Source of the DNA: JBATTK01 sp049670505
GTDB taxonomy: Bacteria; Bacteroidota; Bacteroidia; Flavobacteriales; Flavobacteriaceae
Length of the DNA: 16,667 nucleotides
Direction: 5' to 3'
Assembly: GCA_049670505.1 (NCBI GenBank)
Contig: JBATTK010000146.1
Location: forward strand, 1 to 16,667
Both the position numbers and the translations under genes were made by a program. Position 1 is the stretch's first letter; every line of letters starts with the position of its first letter. This document shows, in pieces, positions 7,777 through 14,104 of the stretch. The notes under the pieces are model-generated. The model ran no database searches and was not told the origin of the DNA. It saw only the letters and a list, made by a program, of their open reading frames with translations.

Positions 7777-7829
7777 CATCTAACATCTAACATCTAACAT
7801 CTAACATCTAACATCTAACATCTAACATC
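7777..7829. repeat. Tandem heptamer repeat, (CATCTAA)x7.6
   Basis: There are seven exact copies of CATCTAA (7777-7825) plus a partial CATC, with no sequence variation. The array lies between the convergent barrel gene (stop at 7726) and gldA (stop at 7832-7834, minus strand), ending 2 bp beyond the gldA stop. Perfect identity suggests recent slippage. At the 3' ends of both genes it cannot switch a promoter, but it would be transcribed in both 3' UTRs. Confidence 0.95.
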
Positions 7830-7831
7830 CA

Positions 7832-8725
7832 CTATTGCGTCAATTCCGTAAACAAACTCTCCAAGTTTTTGTTCTTTCTACTCAGCTGTAAGGTTTTCAA
7901 GGTATGGTCATGTGCAAAATCGAATACCACAGGTCTCATGTCCTTAGAGGTATTGAAGGTAATTTCATAAACAAATCCATTCGTGTTTTTTACATGGACC
8001 ACATGGGGTAATTTAAGCAAAAAAGCATCTTCTACACGGTAATCAAATTCTACTTCAATAATTTGTTCATCTTCCTCCCGTAGTTCCGAAAGTTTTTTAT
8101 CGGCTACCAAAACTCCTTTGTTGACAATGAGAACACGGTCGCAAACTGCCTCTACCTCCTTCATAATATGGGTGGAAAGTAGAATGGTCTTTTCCTTTCC
8201 AATTTCTTTTATGAGCTTCCTGATTTCCAAAAGCTGATTGGGATCTAATCCTGTTGTTGGCTCATCCAATATCAACACATCGGGATCATGCAATAGGGCA
8301 GCGGCCAAACCTACCCGTTGTCTATACCCTTTGGAAAGCTGCCCTATTTTTTTATGGGCCTCGGGCGTTAATCCGGTTTGCTCAATAACGGTTGCAATTC
8401 GTTCCTTTTCCGTTTTGTACACATCTGCACTAAAACCCAAATATTCCTTCACGTACATGTCCAAATACAATGGATTATGCTCCGGGAGGTAACCGATACT
8501 CTTTTGTACATTCTTTTTATGGGTCAGTACATCAAAGGAATTTACTATGGCTTCACCCTCATCTGCTCGACTATACGTGGTGAGTATTTTCATCATGGTA
8601 GATTTTCCTGCACCATTGGGACCTAGGAAACCAACAATTTCCCCCTTCTTTATATCAAAAGAGATATCGTTCAAAGCTTTTTGTGTTCCAAAGGTTTTGG
8701 TAATGTGCTGTACCGTTATGGACAT
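7832..8725 (-). CDS. gldA: Gliding motility ABC transporter ATP-binding subunit GldA
   Basis: The 297-residue protein is an ABC ATPase closely matching GldA of Flavobacterium johnsoniae as I remember it. Seen: Walker A GPNGAGKS (35-42), YLPEHNPLY at the Q-loop (79-87), signature LSKGYRQRVGLA (130-141), Walker B VLILDEP (150-156), D-loop GLDP (159-162) and switch His185 in STHIM. A C-terminal regulatory extension carries the GldA-like RPVVFDFAHD (264-273). GldA works with the membrane proteins GldF and GldG in a transporter required for gliding, presumably at the inner membrane. gldF and gldG are not in this window. It is transcribed away from the aromatic operon and has its own promoter at 8742-8771. 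Confidence 0.92.
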   Translation of the reverse strand: MSITVQHITKTFGTQKALNDISFDIKKGEIVGFLGPNGAGKSTMMKILTTYSRADEGEAIVNSFDVLTHKKNVQKSIGYLPEHNPLYLDMYVKEYLGFSADVYKTEKERIATVIEQTGLTPEAHKKIGQLSKGYRQRVGLAAALLHDPDVLILDEPTTGLDPNQLLEIRKLIKEIGKEKTILLSTHIMKEVEAVCDRVLIVNKGVLVADKKLSELREEDEQIIEVEFDYRVEDAFLLKLPHVVHVKNTNGFVYEITFNTSKDMRPVVFDFAHDHTLKTLQLSRKNKNLESLFTELTQ

Positions 8726-8741
8726 CGATTTAAGTTTTAAT

Positions 8742-8771
8742 CAAAAATAAACAAATAAGAAGTCATGGCAA
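8742..8771 (-). promoter_or_regulatory. Flavobacterial-type promoter for gldA
   Basis: On the minus strand, TTG (8769-8771) is followed after 19 nt by TATTTTTG (8742-8749). This exactly fits the Bacteroidota consensus of TTG at -33 and TAnnTTTG at -7 with a 17-23 nt spacer. The implied transcript start is near 8735, leaving a leader of about 10 nt before the gldA ATG. Confidence 0.6.
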
Positions 8772-8867
8772 TCAATTCGTTATTCATAATAAATGGTGAC
8801 TTTTAAAAATAAATCATCAAAGAATATCCCATTATGCAAAATATTTAAAAAAAGATTTCCTTAAAAT

Positions 8868-8896
8868 TTGATTTTTAAATTTAATAATTACCTTAG
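8868..8896 (+). promoter_or_regulatory. Promoter for the aromatic amino acid operon leader
   Basis: TTG (8868-8870), an 18-nt spacer and TACCTTAG (8889-8896) match the TTG / TAnnTTTG pattern with one mismatch. The implied start is near 8903, about 12 nt before the leader-peptide ATG. That is the right place for an attenuator transcript. It lies within the divergent gap between gldA and pheA. Confidence 0.5.
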
Positions 8897-8914
8897 CCTA
8901 AGATTTAGTACAAA

Positions 8915-8986
8915 ATGACAAAGCAATATTTCTGGAACGGGTTTTACTTTTACTTCTTTTTTAAGAGAGGTATGGGACTGTTCTAG
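8915..8986 (+). CDS. Aromatic-rich attenuator leader peptide (23 aa)
   Basis: This is a short reading frame of 23 codons ending in TAG (8984-8986). Codons 5-16 read YFWNGFYFYFFF, with 10 aromatic residues out of 12. The whole peptide has 7 Phe, 3 Tyr and 1 Trp. The ATG follows an A-rich tract (TACAAA). The frame lies between a promoter and a rho-independent terminator, upstream of the Phe/Tyr biosynthesis operon. That is the architecture of the enterobacterial pheL leader, in which ribosome stalling at Phe codons when charged tRNA is scarce prevents termination. The peptide probably has no role beyond its translation. Codons 13-16 also fall inside a hairpin (8951-8959 with 8964-8972: 9 pairs, two of them wobbles). 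Confidence 0.8.
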   Translation: MTKQYFWNGFYFYFFFKRGMGLF

Positions 8987-9020
8987 TATATGTTAAAAAT
9001 ATAGATAGATTGAAGTTCCG
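8973..9020 (+). promoter_or_regulatory. Candidate antiterminator hairpin
   Basis: Three helices stack on one axis. Bases 8973-8979 (UGGGACU) pair with 9014-9020 (AGUUCCG) over 7 pairs with two wobbles. Bases 8982-8985 (UCUA) pair with 9006-9009 (UAGA). Bases 8987-8991 (UAUAU) pair with 8999-9003 (AUAUA), with a 7-nt loop. The 3' strand uses the 5' arm of the terminator, so the two structures exclude each other. A ribosome halted at the leader stop (8984-8986) would cover the 5' strand. One stalled at codons 10-13 would leave it free. Confidence 0.6.
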
Positions 9021-9042
9021 ATAAAATCGGAACTTTTTTTTT
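9013..9042 (+). terminator. Rho-independent terminator (attenuator) in the pheA leader
   Basis: AAGTTCCGAT (9013-9022) and ATCGGAACTT (9026-9035) form a perfect 10-bp stem with an AAA loop. A run of nine T residues (9034-9042) follows, overlapping the end of the stem. It lies 26 bp after the leader-peptide stop and about 80 bp before pheA. Terminating there would stop the operon transcript, not end an upstream gene, since the only gene upstream is divergent. Confidence 0.9.
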
Positions 9043-9085
9043 GGTTTCAATTTTAAGATTGAAATCGCCCCGAACGTTTTTGGGG
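9043..9085 (+). promoter_or_regulatory. Two tandem hairpins between attenuator and pheA
   Basis: The first hairpin pairs 9043-9051 with 9058-9066 (core TTTCAAT/ATTGAAA, with one G-T pair further out). The second pairs CCCCGAA (9068-9074) with TTTTGGGG (9079-9085) over 7 bp with a CGTT loop. Neither has a T-tract, so they are not terminators. In the read-through transcript they would form the 5' leader of pheA and might affect its translation or mRNA stability. Confidence 0.45.
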
Positions 9086-9119
9086 TCATTTAGACGAGAT
9101 GAGGTTCTTAAGAAAGGAA

Positions 9120-9947
9120 ATGGGTTTGAAAATAGCGATACAAGGAATAAAGGGATCTAACCACCATCAGGTGGCCAAGGAGTATTTTGGGGATACCGTG
9201 GCATTAGAGGAATGCTTATCTTTTGACGGTTTAGTCGCAAAGTTATTGAACAGATCTGCCGATAAAGGTGTTATGGCCATTGAAAATTCCATAGCGGGAT
9301 CTATTATCCCCAATTACGCTCTGGTCTACCATAACGATCTACATATTATAGGAGAGTATTATTTGAACATTCATCATAATTTAATGGTGTTGCCCGGTCA
9401 AACGATCAATGATATCCAAGAGGTGTATTCTCATCCCATGGCCTTGTTGCAATGCAAGGATTTTTTTAAGGATTATCCCTCCATTAGGCTGGTAGAGGAT
9501 GTAGATACGGCGGAAACTGCTAAGCGGATTCAAGAAGGGGGATTAAAACGGATCGCTGCCATAGCTCCCAAGGTAGCTGCGGACTTATACGAACTAGAAA
9601 TTATTGCTTCGGAGATACAGACGATCAAAAACAATGCGACCAGGTTTATCATCATTAAGACCAAGAACAAATTGCTGCCCGAAGAGGAAATCAATAAAGC
9701 TTCGTTGCGTTTTGTTACGGACCATAAAAGGGGGAGCTTGGCCACGGTATTGAATGTAATGAGTGATTGTGGTTTGAGTCTAACAAAAATACAATCCTTA
9801 CCTATTATTGAAACACCATGGAAGTACGCTTTTTTTGTGGATGTCACTTTTGAAAGGTATACGGATTTTGGGAAAGCCAAGTCCCTTCTGGAGATAATGG
9901 CAGAGGATTTTAAAGTATTGGGAGAATATAAAAATGCCAGATTATGA
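9120..9947 (+). CDS. pheA: Prephenate dehydratase
   Basis: The enzyme converts prephenate to phenylpyruvate, the last committed step to phenylalanine. From the ATG at 9120 it has 275 residues and no chorismate mutase domain. Seen: KIAIQGIKGS at the N-terminus, AIENSIAGS (53-61), SHPMALLQC (104-112) and the catalytic NATRF (172-176, Thr174). A C-terminal ACT domain spans about 195-272. The Phe-binding ESRP motif of the ACT domain reads QSLP here (225-228), so feedback inhibition may differ. An ATG at 9099 in frame would add seven residues. I prefer 9120 because it follows a purine-rich AAGAAAGGAA and gives the usual short N-terminus. It is the first gene of the operon and sits behind the attenuator. 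The stop overlaps the next start as ATGA. Confidence 0.92.
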   Translation: MGLKIAIQGIKGSNHHQVAKEYFGDTVALEECLSFDGLVAKLLNRSADKGVMAIENSIAGSIIPNYALVYHNDLHIIGEYYLNIHHNLMVLPGQTINDIQEVYSHPMALLQCKDFFKDYPSIRLVEDVDTAETAKRIQEGGLKRIAAIAPKVAADLYELEIIASEIQTIKNNATRFIIIKTKNKLLPEEEINKASLRFVTDHKRGSLATVLNVMSDCGLSLTKIQSLPIIETPWKYAFFVDVTFERYTDFGKAKSLLEIMAEDFKVLGEYKNARL

Positions 9948-11089
9948 TACACACGGCGGATAGGCTGGAAACGGTACAGGAGTATTACTTCTCCAAGAAA
10001 TTGCGAGAGGTGCGCGGTCTTATCTCCGAGGGCAGACCTATCATAAATATGGGAATCGGTAGCCCTGATTTAAATCCGTCATCGGAAATCATCGCTACCT
10101 TACAAAAGGTTTTACAGGAACCCGGCGCACACCAATATCAAAGCTATCAGGGCCTGCCCGAGTTGCGGGATGCCATGGCGGCATTCTATAAGGATAAATT
10201 CGGGGTACGGTTAAGCGGGGCCGATGAGATTCTACCTTTAATGGGGTCCAAGGAGGGCATTATGCACATTAGTATGGCTTTTTTAAATCCAGGTGATGAA
10301 GTACTCATTCCCGATCCCGGCTACCCTACCTATACTTCCGTTACCAAATTGATAGGAGCGGTTCCTAAAACGTATGACCTGAAGGAAACCGGAGCATGGT
10401 TGCCCAATTTAAAAGCATTACGGCAACAGGATCTCTCCCGGGTTAAATTAATGTGGATCAGTTATCCAAATATGCCCACGGGCGCTACTATTACCTATGA
10501 TAAAATGCAAGAAATGGTCGCTTTTGCCAAGGAGAACGACATTTTATTGGTCAATGATAACCCCTACAGTTTTGTATTGAATGAAAACCCTACCAGTATT
10601 TTGCAAATACCGGGCGCCATGGATGTTGCTTTGGAACTAAATTCGCTGAGCAAAACTTTCAACATGGCAGGATGGCGCGTTGGCATGGTAATGGGTAATG
10701 TGGAACATATTAATGCGGTGCTAAAAATAAAAAGTAATATGGATTCCGGTATGTTCTATGGTATACAAAAAGGGGCCATTACCGCCTTGAAAAGCGGTCA
10801 TCAATGGTTCAAAAAATTAGATGCACTTTATGCATCCAGACGCACATTAATGTACGATCTGGTAGATAAACTTAACTGTACCTATGATCGCCATACGGCG
10901 GGAATGTTCGTGTGGGCCAAATTACCGGAAGGAATATCCTCAGCGGAAAAATTTATAGATGAAATTCTGTACGATAAAAATATTTTTATTGCACCAGGTA
11001 CCATTTTTGGTAGTAATGGGGAAGGATATATCCGATTTTCACTCTGTGTAACGGAAGAAAAAATTAAGGAGGCGATAAATAGATTTTAG
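9944..11089 (+). CDS. PLP-dependent aminotransferase, probably aromatic
   Basis: The 381-residue protein is a class I/II (fold type I) aminotransferase. Key residues: the PLP Schiff-base lysine K237 in NSLSKTFNMAGWRVG, N176 in SYPNMPTG (173-180), D205 and Y208 in VNDNPYS, and the substrate carboxylate-binding Arg364 in YIRFSL. Its place between pheA and tyrA suggests it transaminates phenylpyruvate and 4-hydroxyphenylpyruvate to Phe and Tyr. The sequence alone does not exclude aspartate or another specificity. The ATG overlaps the pheA stop by 4 bp, indicating translational coupling. A 92-bp gap without a terminator separates it from tyrA. Confidence 0.88.
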   Translation: MIHTADRLETVQEYYFSKKLREVRGLISEGRPIINMGIGSPDLNPSSEIIATLQKVLQEPGAHQYQSYQGLPELRDAMAAFYKDKFGVRLSGADEILPLMGSKEGIMHISMAFLNPGDEVLIPDPGYPTYTSVTKLIGAVPKTYDLKETGAWLPNLKALRQQDLSRVKLMWISYPNMPTGATITYDKMQEMVAFAKENDILLVNDNPYSFVLNENPTSILQIPGAMDVALELNSLSKTFNMAGWRVGMVMGNVEHINAVLKIKSNMDSGMFYGIQKGAITALKSGHQWFKKLDALYASRRTLMYDLVDKLNCTYDRHTAGMFVWAKLPEGISSAEKFIDEILYDKNIFIAPGTIFGSNGEGYIRFSLCVTEEKIKEAINRF

Positions 11090-11181
11090 AATAATGGGTT
11101 CAATAAAAAAGAAGTAAAACGAGGAATTAAGGGATAAAAAGGTTTTGTTCCTTGTCCGTAGATTCCAATAGCAAAAAAAAA

Positions 11182-12048
11182 ATGAACGTATTCGTAGTAG
11201 GTATCGGATTAATAGGGGGTTCCATGGCCAAGGATATTAAACGAATATATCCGACTTCCAAAATATATGGTATTGATACCGATGAGGCACACTTGAAAGA
11301 GGCCTTCGACTTGGACCTTATCGATGTAAAATCGGGTTATGGGGAACTGTCGCTTGCCGATATCGTCATAGTTAGTATTCCCGTGGATGTTCTCGTAACG
11401 GAATTGCCCAAAATTTTGGATGCCGTAAACGATGATGCCGTGGTGTTCGATGCCGGTTCCACAAAATCATTGGTTTGCAAAGCGGTGGAAAATCATCCTA
11501 AAAGACGGAATTTTTTGGCGTGCCACCCCATTTCCGGAACCGAGTTTTCAGGTCCTTCCGCGGCAATTAATGGTTTATATGAGGGTAAAACGAATATCAT
11601 ATGCGAAGTAGAAAAAACGGCCTTTAAGTTACAGGAAAGAGCCTTGAAGTTGTTTCAGGAACTCGGTATGCGAATCCGCTATATGAATCCGAAGGCACAT
11701 GATAAGCATATTGCCTATGTATCCCATTTATCGCACATCAGCTCCTTTATGCTGGGAAAGACGGTTATTGAGAAAGAAAAGAATGAACGCGATATTTTTG
11801 ACATGGCAGGAAGTGGATTTGAAAGTACCGTGCGGTTGGCAAAAAGCTCACCGGCCATGTGGACACCTATTTTTGAGCAAAACAAACAGAATGTAGTAGA
11901 GACTTTGGAGGAATATATACGGAATTTGGAAGTATTTAAACAGATGCTGTTGGAAAGCGATTTCGAGGGTATTTACAAAGAAATGGACAATACCAATAAG
12001 ATTAAAGAAATATTAAAAGGAATACCGTTAACCAAATTAGAAAAGTAA
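11182..12048 (+). CDS. tyrA: Prephenate dehydrogenase
   Basis: The enzyme oxidatively decarboxylates prephenate to 4-hydroxyphenylpyruvate for tyrosine synthesis. The 288-residue protein opens with the dinucleotide-binding GIGLIGGS (7-14, GxGxxG). Asp32 at the end of the second strand favours NAD over NADP. DAGSTKS (90-96), ACHPISGTE (113-121) and HLSHISS (182-188) are typical TyrA motifs, including His115. There is no C-terminal ACT domain. I chose the ATG at 11182, which ends a run of ten A residues and begins MNVFVVGIG. A TTG start at 11152 would add ten residues with no family match. Three bp separate its stop from the next gene. Confidence 0.93.
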   Translation: MNVFVVGIGLIGGSMAKDIKRIYPTSKIYGIDTDEAHLKEAFDLDLIDVKSGYGELSLADIVIVSIPVDVLVTELPKILDAVNDDAVVFDAGSTKSLVCKAVENHPKRRNFLACHPISGTEFSGPSAAINGLYEGKTNIICEVEKTAFKLQERALKLFQELGMRIRYMNPKAHDKHIAYVSHLSHISSFMLGKTVIEKEKNERDIFDMAGSGFESTVRLAKSSPAMWTPIFEQNKQNVVETLEEYIRNLEVFKQMLLESDFEGIYKEMDNTNKIKEILKGIPLTKLEK

Positions 12049-12051
12049 AAA

Positions 12052-13134
12052 ATGGAGAATTCAAAACAAATGAGAACATGGTTGGACGATATGGCATTGG
12101 ATCATCCTTTGGTGATTGCAGGGCCATGTAGTGCGGAGACCGAGGAACAAGTGTTGAAAATAGCCCATGACCTCAAAGATACCGATGTTAACTATTATAG
12201 GGCCGGCATATGGAAACCAAGGACCCGTCCGGGAAATTTTGAAGGGGTCGGTGCTATAGGACTCAAGTGGTTACAGAAAGTAAAGGAAGAAACAGGTTTA
12301 AAGACCGCAACGGAAGTGGCCAATAGGGCCCATGTAGACCTTGCTTTGGAGCACGATATAGATTTGCTTTGGATCGGTGCACGATCAACCGTTAGCCCAT
12401 TTATTGTCCAAGAGATAGCGGATGCCCTTGAGGGAACCGACAAAGTAGTGTTGGTAAAAAATCCCGTAAATCCGGATTTATCACTGTGGCTAGGAGCTAT
12501 CGAAAGATTACATACCGCAAGTATTGAAAAATTGGGAGTTATCCACAGAGGTTTTTCTACCTATGAGAAGACCAAGTATCGGAATATTCCCGAATGGCAA
12601 TTGGCCATAGAACTACAAACCAAGTTTCCTGATCTGCCATTGATCAACGATCCATCACATATTACAGGGAAACGAGATATGATTTTTGACGTTTCCCAGA
12701 CGGCACTCGATTTAAATTTTGACGGGCTTATGATAGAAACGCATCATGATCCGGACGGTGCATGGAGTGATGCCGCACAGCAAATAACCCCTAAACGCTT
12801 GGTACAGATTATGGAAGATCTTAGAATTAGAAAAGAAACCGATGAGGCGGCGGAATATAATAGCAAACTCAACAACCTCAGAGCCCAGATCGATATTATT
12901 GATAACCAACTGATTGATACATTGGGAAAACGGATGAAAGTCTCAGATGGTATCGGGCAACTAAAAAAGCAAAAGAACGTAGCCGTGCTTCAGACCAATA
13001 GGTGGAACGCCATTTTGGGTAAAATGATTTTGGAAGGGGAATCCAAGGGGTTGAGTGAGGAATTTGTATTACGGATGTTCAAGGCTATCCACCAAGAATC
13101 CATCAATCATCAGGAAAAAATCATAAAATCATAA
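12052..13134 (+). CDS. Bifunctional DAHP synthase / chorismate mutase
   Basis: Residues 1-260 are a 3-deoxy-7-phosphoheptulonate synthase of the KDO8P-synthase-like type (family I-beta). They contain AGPCSAET (23-30, metal ligand Cys26), KPRTRPGNFEG (55-65), DPSH (200-203) and ETHHDPDGAWSDA (229-241). Residues 273-357 are an AroQ chorismate mutase. Arg277, Arg294, Lys305, Arg317 and Gln354 match E. coli Arg11, Arg28, Lys39, Arg51 and Gln88 in both identity and spacing. Asp48 is replaced by Gln314. The protein therefore performs the first shikimate step and converts chorismate to prephenate, the substrate of pheA and tyrA in the same operon. In such fusions, prephenate binding to the mutase domain often controls the synthase. 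That is known from relatives and inferred here. Confidence 0.93.
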   Translation: MENSKQMRTWLDDMALDHPLVIAGPCSAETEEQVLKIAHDLKDTDVNYYRAGIWKPRTRPGNFEGVGAIGLKWLQKVKEETGLKTATEVANRAHVDLALEHDIDLLWIGARSTVSPFIVQEIADALEGTDKVVLVKNPVNPDLSLWLGAIERLHTASIEKLGVIHRGFSTYEKTKYRNIPEWQLAIELQTKFPDLPLINDPSHITGKRDMIFDVSQTALDLNFDGLMIETHHDPDGAWSDAAQQITPKRLVQIMEDLRIRKETDEAAEYNSKLNNLRAQIDIIDNQLIDTLGKRMKVSDGIGQLKKQKNVAVLQTNRWNAILGKMILEGESKGLSEEFVLRMFKAIHQESINHQEKIIKS

Positions 13135-13169
13135 TAGAGGAGGGATCGGTTTTAAAATTATAAATGAAC

Positions 13170-13263
13170 CGTCACTATGAGGTGGCCATTTTTGACCATG
13201 AAGTAAGCTGTTCGTAGATTCTTCAAAAAGATACGGATGACTTCATTCCTCAATGAGGTTGAC
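13170..13263. repeat. Degenerate long palindromic repeat (MITE/REP-like)
   Basis: Arms pair in blocks: GTCA (13171-13174) with TGAC (13260-13263), TGAGG (13178-13182) with CCTCA (13248-13252), and ATGAAGT (13198-13204) with ACTTCAT (13240-13246). The order and spelling resemble, from memory, the common GTCATTGCGAGG...CGAAGCAATC intergenic palindromes, with several substitutions. It follows the DAHP synthase stop and is itself followed by T6 (13267-13273 region), so it may also serve as the operon's terminator. Confidence 0.45.
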
Positions 13264-13317
13264 AAGATTTTTTATGGTCTCTTTTTTTGCGAAACTGTAA
13301 CAAATCCATTTTCATCT

Positions 13318-13325
13318 TATCTTTA
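13318..13325 (+). promoter_or_regulatory. Possible -7 box upstream of the second DUF2807 gene
   Basis: TATCTTTA fits TAnnTTTG at all but the last base and lies 21 bp before the ATG at 13347. The nearest upstream TTG (13287-13289) is 28 nt away, beyond the usual 17-23 nt spacing. The promoter is therefore only tentative. Confidence 0.3.
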
Positions 13326-13346
13326 GATAAAATCAAAAGAACGCAC

Positions 13347-14021
13347 ATGAAAAAAATACTCACACTATGTTTGGCCCTTGTTGCCACAACTGCTTTTGCG
13401 CAGCGGATTATTGATAAGGAAGTAGGCGACTTTAATGAAATAAAGGTTTTTGACCTTATTGAAGTGAACCTAATAAAATCTGATGAAAATAGGATTTTAA
13501 TCAAAGGAGACAATGTATATGATATTAAATGGGTAAATAAAAATGGAGTACTGAAACTGCGAATGCAGTTGGAAAAAAAATTCCAGGGTGAAGATACCTT
13601 GATCGAAGTTTACTATACGGACTTGGATATTATTGATGGAAACGAAGGCGCAAAGATTGTGTGCAATGAATTGGTAGAAAGAGACCACATAGAATTAAAG
13701 GCCCAGGAAGGCGCACGGATCAAGATAGGGATGGATGTAGAGAATGTTGATATAAGAGCGGTAAGCGGTGGAATCGTAGAAGCTTCCGGATTGGCAAAGA
13801 ATCAGGTAATTGTCTTGAATACAGGCGGTATTTTTGAAGGCAGGGAACTAAAAACAGAATATACCAGTGTTAAAATCTCCGCAGGCGGCGAGGCAGAATT
13901 GTATGCCTCGGACCAAGTAGATATCAATGTTAGGGCAGGCGGCGATGTGTACGTATATGGCAGTCCCAAGCAGGTGAACAAGAATACCCTTGCAGGCGGA
14001 AGAATATTCATTCAAGATTAG
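13347..14021 (+). CDS. DUF2807 (head GIN domain) secreted protein
   Basis: From the ATG at 13347 the protein has 224 residues. A classical signal peptide (1-19, MKKILTLCLALVATTAFAQ) lacks a lipobox. The rest is strand-rich, with repeating Gly- and acid-rich turns: NEGAKIVCNELV, QEGARIKIGM, NTGGIFEGRELK, SAGGEAELYAS, RAGGDVYVYG and AGGRIFIQD. This fits the DUF2807 right-handed beta-helix-like fold, whose function is unknown. It should be periplasmic or surface-exposed. A TTG start at 13287 would add 20 residues and bury the signal peptide, so it was not chosen. It is separated from the aromatic operon by 212 bp and ends at a strong bidirectional terminator. Confidence 0.8.
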   Translation: MKKILTLCLALVATTAFAQRIIDKEVGDFNEIKVFDLIEVNLIKSDENRILIKGDNVYDIKWVNKNGVLKLRMQLEKKFQGEDTLIEVYYTDLDIIDGNEGAKIVCNELVERDHIELKAQEGARIKIGMDVENVDIRAVSGGIVEASGLAKNQVIVLNTGGIFEGRELKTEYTSVKISAGGEAELYASDQVDINVRAGGDVYVYGSPKQVNKNTLAGGRIFIQD

Positions 14022-14032
14022 CTTGGCATAAT

Positions 14033-14071
14033 AAAAAATCCCCCGATGCTACGTGCATCGGGGGATTTTTT
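14033..14071. terminator. Bidirectional rho-independent terminator
   Basis: A perfect 17-bp stem runs from AAAAAATCCCCCGATGC (14033-14049) to its inverted copy (14055-14071) with a TACGT loop. It has a GC-rich core and A6/T6 ends, so a U-tract follows the hairpin in either direction. It sits between the convergent DUF2807 gene (stop at 14021) and the small secreted protein gene (stop at 14105). Confidence 0.95.
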
Positions 14072-14104
14072 CTGTTTCTTTGAAAGGACAGCTATAAGTT
14101 GAAA

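Noticed and set aside
7777..7829. CRISPR array
   Set aside because: The units are 7 bp with no spacers and no cas genes nearby; it is a simple tandem repeat.
8934..8938. GGAAC in the leader peptide (codons 7-8) as the main antiterminator strand against GTTCC at 9015-9019
   Set aside because: It gives only five or six pairs and lies upstream of the aromatic run, where a stalled ribosome would cover it. The 8973-9020 pairing is longer and correctly placed.
8726..9098. T-box or metabolite riboswitch upstream of pheA
   Set aside because: No T-box sequence or known riboswitch core was recognised. The short aromatic frame with terminator explains the region better.
11152..11181. TTG start for tyrA
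   Set aside because: The extra ten residues have no family match. The ATG at 11182 follows a ten-A tract and starts the nucleotide-binding fold correctly.
13287..13346. TTG start for the second DUF2807 gene
   Set aside because: It would place 20 polar residues before a clear signal peptide that begins at 13347.
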